NCBI RefSeq assembly: GCF_002090075.1 | Contig: NZ_BBRI01000002.1 | Coordinates: 1,484,475-1,548,474 of the forward strand | Direction: 5' to 3' | Length of the DNA stretch: 64,000 bases | Origin: Demequina sp. NBRC 110052 | GTDB lineage: Bacteria > Actinomycetota > Actinomycetes > Actinomycetales > Demequinaceae | Part shown: positions 8,366-16,869 of the stretch, piece by piece | Layout of the letters: each line of letters opens with the position of its first letter | How positions within the stretch are numbered: the stretch's first letter is position 1 | Notes under the pieces: generated by a model | What the model was told of the DNA's origin: nothing | Database searches by the model: none | The model's input: the letters and a program-made list of their open reading frames with translations, nothing else | Program-made: the position numbers and the translations under genes

Positions 8366-10326
8366 CGCGTGACCAGCGCCGGACGCTCGACGGCCGCAGC
8401 AGTTCCCGTGATGGCCTGCGGCAGTGGGCGAGTGCGGCCTGCGCGGACGCCGTTGGCGATCACTACGACCTCGGCCACCTCGTGAACGAGGACCACGGCG
8501 GCCAAGCCGAGGACACCGAAGAGGGCCAGGGGCATGAGCACGATGATGATCGCGAGGGACAGGCCGACGTTCTGGCGCATGATGCGCCGGGCCTTGCGGG
8601 CGTGGGTGAACGCCTGGGGCAGGTGGCGCAGGTCTTCACCCATGAGCGCGACGTCGGCGGTCTCGATCGCGACGTCGGTGCCCATCGCTCCCATCGCGAT
8701 GCCGAGGTCGGCGGTCGCCAGGGCGGGGGCGTCGTTGACGCCGTCGCCGACCATCGCGGTGCGGCGCTGGGTGCGCAGCTGGGCGACCAGTGCGGCCTTG
8801 TCCTCCGGGCGCAGGTTCGCGTGGACCTCGTCGATGCCGACCTCGCGGGCCAGGGCGGTCGCGGTCAGGGTGTTGTCGCCGGTGAGCATGGTGACGTGGT
8901 AGCCGTCGCGGCGCAGCTGGGCTACGACCTGCGCGGCCTCTGGCCGGAGCTCGTCGCGCACGGCGACCGCGCCGAGCAGCGAGCCGTTCTCCTCGATCAG
9001 GACGGCGGTCGCCCCCGCCTGCTGCATCCGCTCCACCTCAGCGGCCAGTGATCCGGCGTGGACCCATCCGGGTCGCCCGAGCCGGGCAGGCCGACCCTCG
9101 AACGTCCCGGTCAGGCCCGCACCGGGGACTGCCTCGACGTCGGTGGCGGGGGTGGCCGGGGTTACGGCGGCCAGGATGGCCCGTGCCAGGGGGTGCTCGC
9201 TGCGTGCTTCGAGGGCGGCCGCGACCTGCAGGACGCGCTCCTGGGTGCGGCCGGGCGCGGCGACGACGGCCACGACGGTAGGGGCGTTGCGGGTCAGCGT
9301 CCCGGTCTTGTCCAGGGCGACCCCGCGGATGGCACCGAGGGCCTCCACGGCCGCGCCGCCCTTGATGAGCACACCCTGCTTGGAGGCGGCCCCGACGGCG
9401 GCGACCACGGAGACCGGCACGGAGATCGCCAGGGCGCACGGTGACGCTGCGACGAGCACGACCAGGGCCCGCTCGATCCACGTGCCCGGGTCGCCCAGCA
9501 GGCTGCCGACGACGGCGATGAGCGCGGCGGCGATCATCACACCGGGCACTAGCGGCTTGGCGATGCGGTCCGCCAGGCGTTGGGCTTCGCCCTTGCGGGA
9601 CTGCTCGGCCTCGACGATCCGCACGATCCGCGCCAGGGAGTTGTCCTGCGCGGTGGTGGTCACCTCCACCTCGAGGACGCCGGATCCGTTGATCGACCCC
9701 GCGTAGACGTCTTGTCCGGGTCCGGCCTCCACGGGCACCGACTCACCGGTGATGGCTGAGACGTCCAGGGCGGTGCGACCGGTGCGGATGATCCCGTCGG
9801 TGGCGACCCGCTCCCCGGGCCTGACCACCATCAGGTCCCCGATGCCCAGCTCACCGGGAGCTACCGTGGTCTCTGCGCCGTCGCGCAGCACCGTCGCGGT
9901 AGCGGGCACGAGGTTCAGCAGCGCCCTCAGGCCGCGGCGGGTGCGGGCCAGGGAGTACTCCTCCAGGCCCTCGCTGATGGAGAACAAGAACGCCAGCGCG
10001 GCCGCCTCGGCGACCTCACCGAGCAGCACCGCGCCGATCGCGGCGATCGTCATCAGGGTCCCGACGCCGATCTTGCCCTTGACCAGTCGCCGGATCGTGC
10101 TGGGGACGAACGTCCACGCACCGACCAGCAGCGCCACCCAGTTCAGCACCGTCGCAACGGCGGACTGATCCCTGGACCCTGCGACCAGGCCCGCCAGGAG
10201 CAGCACGCCGGCGACGGCGGCGAAGCGGAGCTCGCTGACCTCCCACAGCCGCTCGGCCTCGTGCTCCTCGGCTTCCTCGCCGCCGGGGGTGGTCTCGTCG
10301 TCGCTGCAGCCGCAGGCGTCGCTCAT
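8362..10326 (-). CDS. cadA: P1B-type heavy-metal translocating ATPase (Cd/Zn/Co efflux)
   Basis: This P1B-ATPase exports soft divalent metals at the cost of ATP. Of its 654 residues the first ~30 are acidic with a CGC motif instead of a full HMA domain. Visible landmarks are the phosphatase loop ITGESVPV, the membrane metal motif SPC (ASPCALAIS), the phosphorylation site DKTGTLT, the HP motif SEHPLA and the hinge GDGVNDAPA. SPC rather than CPC, together with HEVAEVV in the last membrane part, fits the P1B-4-like Co/Zn/Cd class. Substrate is inferred from this and from the neighbouring CmtR. The start overlaps cmtR (ATGA) and the end overlaps lspA. Confidence 0.94.
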   Translation of the reverse strand: MSDACGCSDDETTPGGEEAEEHEAERLWEVSELRFAAVAGVLLLAGLVAGSRDQSAVATVLNWVALLVGAWTFVPSTIRRLVKGKIGVGTLMTIAAIGAVLLGEVAEAAALAFLFSISEGLEEYSLARTRRGLRALLNLVPATATVLRDGAETTVAPGELGIGDLMVVRPGERVATDGIIRTGRTALDVSAITGESVPVEAGPGQDVYAGSINGSGVLEVEVTTTAQDNSLARIVRIVEAEQSRKGEAQRLADRIAKPLVPGVMIAAALIAVVGSLLGDPGTWIERALVVLVAASPCALAISVPVSVVAAVGAASKQGVLIKGGAAVEALGAIRGVALDKTGTLTRNAPTVVAVVAAPGRTQERVLQVAAALEARSEHPLARAILAAVTPATPATDVEAVPGAGLTGTFEGRPARLGRPGWVHAGSLAAEVERMQQAGATAVLIEENGSLLGAVAVRDELRPEAAQVVAQLRRDGYHVTMLTGDNTLTATALAREVGIDEVHANLRPEDKAALVAQLRTQRRTAMVGDGVNDAPALATADLGIAMGAMGTDVAIETADVALMGEDLRHLPQAFTHARKARRIMRQNVGLSLAIIIVLMPLALFGVLGLAAVVLVHEVAEVVVIANGVRAGRTRPLPQAITGTAAAVERPALVTR

Positions 10327-10712
10327 CGTGCGCTCTCCTTGGTGATCGGGTCAGAGGTGGTGGGGTTTGCGTAGGTGGGGCACAAGGCCACAGCGTTGCC
10401 GGTCGCGGCCAGCAGGCCCTCGGCCACAGCCAGCAGGTCCAGCAGTTCAGGGCGGCTCAGGTGGTAGACCGACGCGCGTCCCTGCGCGCGGTAGTCGACC
10501 AACCCGCAGTCCCGCAGGCAGGCCAGGTGTGAGGACACGGTGGACTGGCTCAGGCCCAGCTCGGTGCACAGGTCCACGACCCGCGCCTCGCCCCTCGCCA
10601 GGCGGCGCACCAGCGCCAGGCGCGTCGGGTCGCCCAGGCCTCGGAACAACGCCCCTGCGGGCGCGAGCTCGGCCCGGCCACTTACATCAGGACTTGCGGC
10701 GATCATCGGCAT
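10323..10712 (-). CDS. cmtR: CmtR-like Cd(II)/Pb(II)-sensing ArsR repressor
   Basis: This 129-residue winged-helix protein has the cysteine pair of mycobacterial CmtR in the recognition helix, SSHLACLRDCGLV. A further cysteine near the C-terminus (VALCPTY) corresponds to CmtR Cys102. In the family, Cd or Pb binding to these thiols releases the operator. It overlaps cadA by ATGA and should control the cmtR-cadA-lspA unit. A TAGCAT hexamer ends six bases before the ATG, so the message is probably leaderless. Confidence 0.9.
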   Translation of the reverse strand: MPMIAASPDVSGRAELAPAGALFRGLGDPTRLALVRRLARGEARVVDLCTELGLSQSTVSSHLACLRDCGLVDYRAQGRASVYHLSRPELLDLLAVAEGLLAATGNAVALCPTYANPTTSDPITKESAR

Positions 10713-10718
10713 GGGTCG

Positions 10719-10724
10719 ATGCTA
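10719..10724 (-). promoter_or_regulatory. -10 hexamer of a leaderless cmtR promoter
   Basis: Read on the minus strand the sequence is TAGCAT, followed by six bases and the cmtR ATG. There is no Shine-Dalgarno sequence in this gap. This is the standard spacing for a leaderless actinobacterial transcript. Confidence 0.5.
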
Positions 10725-10853
10725 GCGCCTATCGGGTGTGGATTCGACTCGGCCGGGCTCCGGAGGCTGCTGTGTCCGATCTATCGGCCACTCCGGCCAC
10801 AGCCGCGAGTAGCGCGCCGGGCCTCGCACCGCAACCAACCGAAAGGCCCCTCG

Positions 10854-11447
10854 ATGGAACTGGCCGTAGCCGCCCTGCAGGCCGTCGGTCTGTTCCTGGT
10901 GACCAACATCGACGACATCATCGTGCTCTCACTGTTCTTCGCCCGCGGCGCCGGCGCCCCAGGCGCCACCGCCAAGATCATCGCCGGGCAGTACCTCGGC
11001 TTCGGCGCCATCCTCATCGCCTCCGTCCTGGTCGCACTCGGCGCCAACGCCTTCCTGCCTGAAGACGCCATCGCCTACTTCGGACTCATCCCCCTGCTCC
11101 TGGGCCTCTACGCCGCCTGGCGGGCCTGGCGTGGCCGCGACGCCGACGATGACGACCCGGGCAAGGCCGTCGCCGTCTGGACCGTCGCAGCGGTCACCTT
11201 CGCCAACGGCGGCGACAACATCGGCGTCTACGTCCCGGTCTTCCTCACCGTCGGCCCCGCCGCGACCGCCGCGTACGCCGTCGTGTTCCTCGCCCTGGTC
11301 GCCGTGCTCGTCCTGGCCGCCAGGTACGTCGCCACCCGACGACCCATCGCCGAAGTCCTCGAACGCTGGGAACACGTCCTGTTTCCCCTCGTCCTGATCG
11401 GACTGGGCATCGTCATCCTCCTCGAGGGCGGCGCCTTCGGGCTGTAG
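10854..11447 (+). CDS. cadD: CadD family cadmium resistance transporter
   Basis: The 197-residue membrane protein has five to six hydrophobic segments. It carries the family signatures TNIDDIIVL near the N-terminus and ANGGDNIGVYVP in the middle, whose acidic residues lie in membrane helices. CadD proteins of Gram-positive bacteria export or sequester cadmium. GAAAGG stands before the ATG. The gene is divergent from cmtR, and the region between them (10713-10853) should hold both promoters. Together with cadA it gives a two-pump cadmium resistance. Confidence 0.92.
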   Translation: MELAVAALQAVGLFLVTNIDDIIVLSLFFARGAGAPGATAKIIAGQYLGFGAILIASVLVALGANAFLPEDAIAYFGLIPLLLGLYAAWRAWRGRDADDDDPGKAVAVWTVAAVTFANGGDNIGVYVPVFLTVGPAATAAYAVVFLALVAVLVLAARYVATRRPIAEVLERWEHVLFPLVLIGLGIVILLEGGAFGL

Positions 11448-11563
11448 AGCCGTTGGCCGTTGCCGGTGGCGGCGGAGAAGGTCATCGTCGGCGGGCGATT
11501 GCCGGTCACGGTTCTCGGCCGCCCCCTGGCCTGCTGCCGATGCGCGCAGATGGCGGTCGCGGC

Positions 11564-11953
11564 TCAGAGGTACCGACAGACGTCGGTCGGGTCGCAGGCC
11601 CCCGGGTCAGGTGCGGCGGCGGCGTCTCGCAGCTCGGTGACGTTCTCGCGCAGCGCCTGAAGGTCCGCGATCTGGCGGTCGAGCTGGTGGACGCGGCTGT
11701 CGAGCAGCTCGCGGACGTGGTGGCAGGGCGCCGCACCGGCGTCTCGTACGTGCAGCACCTCTCGGATCTGCGCCAGGGTCAGGCCGGCGGCCTGACCACG
11801 GCGGATGAAGTTCAGTCGCTGGAGGGTCGCGGGCTCGTAGTCGCGGTAGCCGGTGGTGGTGCGCTCGGGCGCCGGGAGGAGCCCTGCCTGTTCGTAGTAG
11901 CGCAGCGTCTTGGTCGTGGTGCCGCTCGCCTGGGCCAGCTCTCCGATACGCAC
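11564..11953 (-). CDS. merR: MerR family heavy-metal regulator
   Basis: This is a 129-residue MerR-type activator/repressor. The N-terminal winged helix reads MRIGELAQASGTTTKTLRYY, followed by a dimerisation helix. Cysteines at 77 (APCHHV), 120 and 126 (ACDPTDVC) are placed much like the three Hg-binding cysteines of MerR (82, 117, 126). The gene is divergent from merA, with a shared operator between them. Mercury is the likely inducer because of merA. Zn or Cd sensing of the ZntR/CadR type cannot be excluded from the cysteines alone. Confidence 0.88.
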   Translation of the reverse strand: MRIGELAQASGTTTKTLRYYEQAGLLPAPERTTTGYRDYEPATLQRLNFIRRGQAAGLTLAQIREVLHVRDAGAAPCHHVRELLDSRVHQLDRQIADLQALRENVTELRDAAAAPDPGACDPTDVCRYL

Positions 11954-11982
11954 ATCGCCTCCAGCTGCCGAGCCTACCGGCC

Positions 11983-12014
11983 TTGACCTTCCAGTGCGCT
12001 AGAAGGTCCAGGCT
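11983..12014 (+). promoter_or_regulatory. MerR-type operator and merA promoter
   Basis: A TTGACC -35 box is followed by the dyad ACCTTC-N10-GAAGGT inside a lengthened spacer, then a GC-rich CAGGCT in the -10 position. Long-spacer promoters with such a dyad are the usual target of MerR proteins, which untwist the DNA when metal is bound. It lies between merR and merA. Confidence 0.65.
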
Positions 12015-12051
12015 GGCACCTGGACCGGGACCGACGACGAAGGGATCTGGC

Positions 12052-13440
12052 ATGAGCGCGGGCTATGACGTGGACCTGGCGGTGGTCGGCTCCGGTGGTG
12101 CGGCGATGGCGGCTGCGATCACCGCTCGGCAGGCTGGGCACACCGTGGTCCTGATCGAGCGCGGCGTTCTCGGTGGGACCTGCGTGAACATCGGCTGCGT
12201 GCCGTCCAAGACGCTCCTGGCGGCCGCCGGCGCCCGACACTCCGCCCTGACCAATCCCTTCGACGGCGCTCCCACGTCCGCAGGTGGCGTAGACCTACGA
12301 GCGCTGGTTCACCAGAAGGACGAGCTCGTCGAGCGCATGCGCAGTACGAAGTACGCCCACGTCGCCGCCGCCCATGGGTTCGAGGTCGTGCCTGGGCACG
12401 CCAGGTTCCTCGATCGCGACACGCTCGCGGTCGACGGCAAGCCGCTGCGCGCCCAGGCGTACGTGGTGGCCACCGGGGCCGCGCCGGCGGTGCCCGAGCT
12501 GGCGGGTCTGGACAGCGTGGACTGGTTGACGTCGACGACGGCCATGGAACTCGAGCAGGTGCCGAGGTCCCTGGTGGTGATCGGTGGCGGCTACGTCGGG
12601 CTCGAGCAGGCACAGCTCTTGGCCCGTCTCGGTGCGAGGGTGTCCCTGGTCGGGCGCGTGGCCCCCCGGGCCGAGCCGGAGCTGGCCGAACCCCTGCGTG
12701 CGGTCTTTGCCGAGGACGGCATCGGTGTCCTCGAGGAGCACGCCGTCGCCGTCTCGGTCGACGGAGGCGAGGTCGTCGTACGGGCCGCCTCGGGTGCTGC
12801 CGTCCGCGCAGAACGGCTGCTGATCGCCACCGGTCGCACGGCCCGCACCGACGGGCTGGGGCTCGCCGCAGCCGGCGTCGACGTCGACGAGCGGGGTTTC
12901 GTCGTCACCGATGAGTTCCAGCGCACGACCAACCCGCGCGTCTACGCCGCAGGCGACGTGTCCGGTGCCCCGCAGTACGTCTACGTCGCCGCCGCCGCAG
13001 GCCGCGCCGCCGCCACCAACGCACTGACCGGCCCGGACGGTCCTGGGGCGCGGGTCGACTACACCGGCCTGCCCACCGTGGTCTTCACCAACCCCCAGCT
13101 CGCCTCGGCCGGGCTGAGCGAGAAGGAGACCCTCGAGCGCGGCCACGACTGCAGGTCCCGAGTACTGAACCTCTCAGAGGTCCCGCGCGCCCTGGTCAAC
13201 CGCGACACCCGAGGGGCCGTGAAGATCGTCGCCGACGCCACAACAGGCAAGGTCCTGGGGGTGCACGCCCTCGCCGACGGTGCCGGCGAGATCATGCTCG
13301 CCGCGACCTACGCCATCAGAACCGGCATGACGGTCGACGACCTCGCAGACACCTGGGCACCCTACCTGACCATGGCCGAGAGCCTGCGGATCGCCGCAGG
13401 GCTGTTCCGCAACCATTTGCCGACGTCCTGCTGCGCCTGA
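12052..13440 (+). CDS. merA: Mercuric reductase
   Basis: This flavin disulfide reductase reduces Hg(II) to volatile Hg(0) with NADPH. The 462-residue protein lacks the N-terminal NMerA domain. It has the FAD-binding VVGSGGAAMAAAI, the redox pair Cys44/Cys49 in GGTCVNIGCVPSK, an NAD(P)-binding VIGGGYVGLEQAQ and the FAD motif YAAGDVSG. The C-terminal vicinal cysteines Cys460-Cys461 (TSCCA) distinguish MerA from lipoamide dehydrogenases. I chose the ATG at 12052, behind AAGGGA. No merT, merP or merB is seen, so uptake and organomercurial lysis are not encoded in this part. Confidence 0.93.
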   Translation: MSAGYDVDLAVVGSGGAAMAAAITARQAGHTVVLIERGVLGGTCVNIGCVPSKTLLAAAGARHSALTNPFDGAPTSAGGVDLRALVHQKDELVERMRSTKYAHVAAAHGFEVVPGHARFLDRDTLAVDGKPLRAQAYVVATGAAPAVPELAGLDSVDWLTSTTAMELEQVPRSLVVIGGGYVGLEQAQLLARLGARVSLVGRVAPRAEPELAEPLRAVFAEDGIGVLEEHAVAVSVDGGEVVVRAASGAAVRAERLLIATGRTARTDGLGLAAAGVDVDERGFVVTDEFQRTTNPRVYAAGDVSGAPQYVYVAAAAGRAAATNALTGPDGPGARVDYTGLPTVVFTNPQLASAGLSEKETLERGHDCRSRVLNLSEVPRALVNRDTRGAVKIVADATTGKVLGVHALADGAGEIMLAATYAIRTGMTVDDLADTWAPYLTMAESLRIAAGLFRNHLPTSCCA

Positions 13441-13997
13441 CCGGTCCAGCGCCCTCGACGCCCCCGCTGTCATTCCGGCCGCGCTATGTGCTGACCGCAC
13501 CAAACCCGGCACTGTCGCCCGCGACCCGGATGCTGTGGCCAGCTTCGGCCCCATGCCGCCGAGCTCAACCACACGCCCGGCTCTACACCTGGCGGCGGCT
13601 GGGCGCTCTGGGCCGCCCGCCGCTCCGCGCTGAGCCGAACCAGGCGCTGGCGCCGACCGTCTCACGCCACCGCCGGAAACGAACGTTTCCGCTACACCCG
13701 CCAGATCCTCCTCCAGGGTGAGTTCTAAGTCGCGGAAACTGACCGTACGCGACCCACACAGACGCCGCCAGAACTCGGCGAGCCGCACCAATAACCTGCC
13801 GCTCCGTCCACGCCCGGAGGACCACTGCGGCGCGGTAGCGGTGTCCTCGCGCGGGTCCACCTGGCCGGCTCATCGCCCACCGGTCGGCGTCACGAAGCGG
13901 GCCCCTTCAGACACTCAGCACCCGGCAACTGGTCGACGCCGCCAGAGAAGTCCTCCTCATCGGCCACTGACAGTTCTCAGAATCACGCCACCAACCG
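13441..13997. other. 557-base stretch between merA and the resolvase, no convincing gene
   Basis: Open frames here are short or are antisense extensions of neighbours, and none resembles a known family. One perfect palindrome with a two-base centre stands at 13675-13690 (GGAAACGAACGTTTCC). The segment just before the resolvase (about 13960-13997) is where a res recombination site would be expected, but I could not define subsites. Confidence 0.5.
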
Positions 13998-14595
13998 ATG
14001 CGATCCACAGAAGGTCGGCTATGCCCGAGTCTCCACCGACGAGCAGGACCTGACCGCGCAGCGTGACGGACTCGCGGCGTTCGGCGTCGATCCCAAGCGC
14101 ATCTACGTCGATCACGGGCTCACGGGCCGCAACGTCGACCGTGAGGGCCTGCGGCAGGCGCTGGCAGCGTGTCGGGACGGCGATACGTTCGTGGTCACCA
14201 AACTCGATCGGCTGGCGCGTTCGGTCCGTGATGCCCACCAGATCGCCGACGACCTCGCGGCGCGGGAAGTGAAGCTGAGCATCGCCGGATCGGTGTATGA
14301 CCCGACCGACCCGATGGGGAAGCTGTTGTTCAACGTGCTGGCGATGGTCGCCGAGTTCGAAGCCGACCTCATCCGTGCCCGCACCCGCGAGGGGATGAAG
14401 GTCGCCAAGGCCAAGGGCCGGCTGCGCGGGAAGTCACCGAAACTCACCCCCCGGCAAGAAGCTCACCTCGTCCAGCTACATGCTGCCGACGAGCACACCG
14501 TGGGCGAGTTGGCCGAGCTGTTCAGCGTGGGCCGCTCCACGGTCTACCGCGCCCTTCAGCGCGCCGAGCGCGGGCGCGAGAACGCCTTGCAGTAG
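13998..14595 (+). CDS. Serine resolvase/invertase of the transposon, 5' end apparently frameshifted
   Basis: This resolvase-family site-specific recombinase would resolve transposition cointegrates. The reading frame is intact from 14011 with VGYARVSTDEQD (catalytic Ser), TKLDRLARS, EFEADLIRARTREGM and a C-terminal helix-turn-helix (TVGELAELFSVGRSTVYRAL). No ATG, GTG or TTG lies in frame before 14191, which would remove the catalytic serine. The ATG at 13998 is one base out of frame. Dropping one G of the GAAGGTC stretch would give a normal start ATG-CGA-TCC-ACA-GAA-GTC-GGC. The gene may therefore be inactive, the base may be a sequencing error, or an unusual start may be used. Confidence 0.75.
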
Positions 14596-14602
14596 GTGCG
14601 TC

Positions 14603-16000
14603 GTGGACGCTCGAGCGCGGTGGCGAATCCTCAGGCTCCACGTCGAGGACCAGGTGCCCCTCGCGCGCTTAGCTCGCGAGACCGATGTAGGGCTGCGGAC
14701 CCTGGAGCGCTGGCACGCCCGCTACCGCGCCGACGGCTACGCCGGACTGGAGACAGCCTCACGGGCGGACGCCGGCTCCCGCCGCCTTCCGCCCGACCTC
14801 GTCGACCTGATCGAGGGCCTGGCACTGAGCAAGCCGCGGCCGGCCATCGCCACGATCCATCGCAAAGTCACGGGCATCTGCGCCGCCCGGAGGTGGCCGG
14901 TCCCCTCCTACTCGGTGGTGTGGGACATCGTGCGGACCCTGGATCCCGGCATGGTCACCCTCGCCCTGGAGGGCGCAGCGTCCTACCGCGACAAGCACGA
15001 GCTGGTGCTACGCCGGCAAGCAGAGCTGCCCAACGCGATGTGGCAATCCGATCACACCATGCTCGACATCCTGGTGGTGGGCACCGACGGCAAGCCCGCA
15101 CGGCCATGGCTGACAACGATCCTCGACGACTGCTCCCGGGCGGTCTGCGGCTACACAGTCTTCCTGGGCGCACCGTCGGCGATGAACACCGCCCTGGCGC
15201 TGCGCCAAGCGATCTGGCACAAGACCGACCCGGCCTGGCCGATGTGCGGCCTGCCCGACGTGCTCTACGTCGACCACGGCAGCGACTTCACCAGTGACCA
15301 GCTCGCCCACACCGCCGTCGACCTCCACATCCGACTGATCCACTCCACCGTCGCCCGACCCCAGGGACGGGGCAAGATCGAGCGGTTCTTCGGCACCATC
15401 AACACCGAGCTACTCGCCACCCTGCCCGGACACATCACCGAAGGGCACCCCTGGCCGACACCGAAACTGTCCCTGGCCGCCCTCGATAGCGCCCTGGAGG
15501 CGTTCGTGGCCACCTACAACGACCGCACGCACAGCGAGCTCGGAACCTCCCCGCGCAGCGCGTGGATCGCCGATGGCTGGCTGCCCCGAATGCCCGAGAG
15601 CCTGGAAGACCTCGACAGACTGCTGTTGACCGTCGCCAAGACCCGCGTCGTGCGCCGCGATGGCATCCGCTTCCAGGGCCTGCGCTACGTCTCGCCAACT
15701 CTGGCCGGCTACGTCGGACGCTCGGTCGTGATCCGCTACGACCCCCGCGACATCACCGAGATCCGCGTCTTCGATCACGACGAATTCGTCTGCAAGGCCG
15801 TCAACCAAGAGCACCACGACCAGAAGGTCAGCCTCAAGGAGATCCAGGCCGCGCGCAACGCCCGCCGCCGGGCGCTGCGAGCCGGCATCAACGAACGCAT
15901 CGCCCTCGTGGCCGCACCTACCGAGACGCCACGGATCACCGAAGCACCGGCTCCGGCGCCGAGGTCGGCGTTGAAGATCTACAAGGAGGACCTCAGGTGA
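14603..16000 (+). CDS. tniA: TniA-like DDE transposase (rve core, Mu C-terminal domain)
   Basis: This 465-residue transposase has an N-terminal helix-turn-helix of the Helix-turn-helix/Mor type (LARETDVGLRTLERWHARY), an RNase H-like core and a C-terminal beta-barrel. The acidic catalytic residues are in MWQSDHTMLD, VLYVDHGSDF and GRGKIERFFG. The GTG at 14603 starts seven bases after the resolvase stop. The stop overlaps tniB by GTGA. It should cut and join the element's ends together with TniB. IS481-type transposases share the core, but the size, the C-terminal domain and the TniB partner favour the Tni/Mu group. Confidence 0.88.
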   Translation: MDARARWRILRLHVEDQVPLARLARETDVGLRTLERWHARYRADGYAGLETASRADAGSRRLPPDLVDLIEGLALSKPRPAIATIHRKVTGICAARRWPVPSYSVVWDIVRTLDPGMVTLALEGAASYRDKHELVLRRQAELPNAMWQSDHTMLDILVVGTDGKPARPWLTTILDDCSRAVCGYTVFLGAPSAMNTALALRQAIWHKTDPAWPMCGLPDVLYVDHGSDFTSDQLAHTAVDLHIRLIHSTVARPQGRGKIERFFGTINTELLATLPGHITEGHPWPTPKLSLAALDSALEAFVATYNDRTHSELGTSPRSAWIADGWLPRMPESLEDLDRLLLTVAKTRVVRRDGIRFQGLRYVSPTLAGYVGRSVVIRYDPRDITEIRVFDHDEFVCKAVNQEHHDQKVSLKEIQAARNARRRALRAGINERIALVAAPTETPRITEAPAPAPRSALKIYKEDLR

Positions 16001-16815
16001 GCCAGCGCTTCATCGTCACCAAGGAGCACCGCCGCTTCACCGAGTTCGCCGACGCCGTGCGCCGCGGGCACACCATCGGTTTGTGCTTCGGATCAGCCGG
16101 CGGAGGAAAGACACTCTCCGCGCGCCGCTACGCACACTACGAGAAGGCTCATGACCTGCTGACCTACTGGGGGCCGCGCTCCGACAACGACGCCAAGATC
16201 TACGCCGCCTTGAACCGGAGCCGCACCGTGCTCTACACCCCAAGCGTGCTGACCACCCCGCGGACCCTGAAGGACGAGCTGACCCAAGCCATCACCCGCA
16301 CCAACATGTGCATCGAGCAGCACCTCGTACCTCCCGGCACGGCCACTCCCGAGGCCTGGGGATGGCGACACGGCACGAACTACGTGGAGCTGATCATCGT
16401 CGACGAGGCCGAACGACTGCGTCCCGCCGCTCTGGAACTGCTGCGCGATCGCTACGACCGCGACGACATCGCCCTGATCCTGATCGGCATGCCCGGCCTG
16501 GAGAAGCAGTTCAGCCACTACCCCCAGTTCTACAGCCGAGTCGGCTTCGCCCACCAGTACCGGCCCCTGGGACAAGACGAACTGCTGTTCGTCCTCGAGC
16601 GACACTGGCGATCCCTCGGCAAGACCCTCGACCCCGACGACTTCACCGACGCCCAAGCCATCGCAGCCATCGCACGGATCACCCGCGGCAACTTCCGGCT
16701 CCTCGAACGCCTCTTCCCCCAGATCCAGCGGGTCCTGAAGATCAACGAACTCGACACCATCACCAACGACGTCATCGAAGCCGCACAGAGCACCCTGGTC
16801 ATCGGTGTCACCTGA
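15997..16815 (+). CDS. tniB: TniB-type AAA+ ATPase, transposition target selector
   Basis: The 272-residue AAA+ protein has Walker A CFGSAGGGKTLSA near residue 30 and Walker B ELIIVDEAERL near residue 135. Arginine-containing C-terminal helices follow. TniB/TnsC/MuB-like ATPases bind target DNA and activate the DDE transposase. The GTG start overlaps the tniA stop. No TniQ gene follows, so the module is tniA-tniB plus a resolvase. The stop is about 50 bases from the proposed element end. Confidence 0.88.
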   Translation: MSQRFIVTKEHRRFTEFADAVRRGHTIGLCFGSAGGGKTLSARRYAHYEKAHDLLTYWGPRSDNDAKIYAALNRSRTVLYTPSVLTTPRTLKDELTQAITRTNMCIEQHLVPPGTATPEAWGWRHGTNYVELIIVDEAERLRPAALELLRDRYDRDDIALILIGMPGLEKQFSHYPQFYSRVGFAHQYRPLGQDELLFVLERHWRSLGKTLDPDDFTDAQAIAAIARITRGNFRLLERLFPQIQRVLKINELDTITNDVIEAAQSTLVIGVT

Positions 16816-16866
16816 CCCCGCCACGAAGCGACCGAAGAACCCCGCCATTCAGCAGACGAAGTCACA
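16815..16866 (+). repeat. Transposon right end: two 23-bp repeats and a TGTGAC terminus
   Basis: Two direct repeats lie at 16815-16837 and 16839-16861. They share ACCCCGCCA at the left and CGAAG at the right, with AGC in the middle (17 of 23 identical). The element then ends with GTCACA at 16861-16866, which reads TGTGAC inward. Mu/Tn7/Tni elements carry several transposase-binding repeats at their ends and TG...CA termini. If the end is at 16866, a 5-bp target duplication would start with CTCAT. Confidence 0.55.
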
Positions 16867-16869
16867 CTC

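Larger units (their letters stand above)
1..16866. mobile_element. Right part of a Tni-type transposon carrying metal-resistance and envelope-maturation cargo (left end outside window)
   Basis: A resolvase, a DDE transposase and a TniB-type ATPase sit in this order at 13998-16815. Two tandem repeats and a TGTGAC terminus follow, and then a truncated chromosomal gene. Left of the transposition genes lie only cargo genes: cadmium/zinc and mercury resistance, lspA, lnt and cytochrome c assembly. The order is what is expected of Tn5053/Tn402-like elements, in which the transposition module lies at one end and cargo fills the rest. No matching left end is visible before position 1, so the boundary is open. 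That all cargo belongs to one element is inference. Confidence 0.65.

Noticed and set aside
13174..13873. Minus-strand frames of 96 and 228 codons after merA
   Set aside because: They run antisense to merA or are Arg/Gly-rich with no family match.
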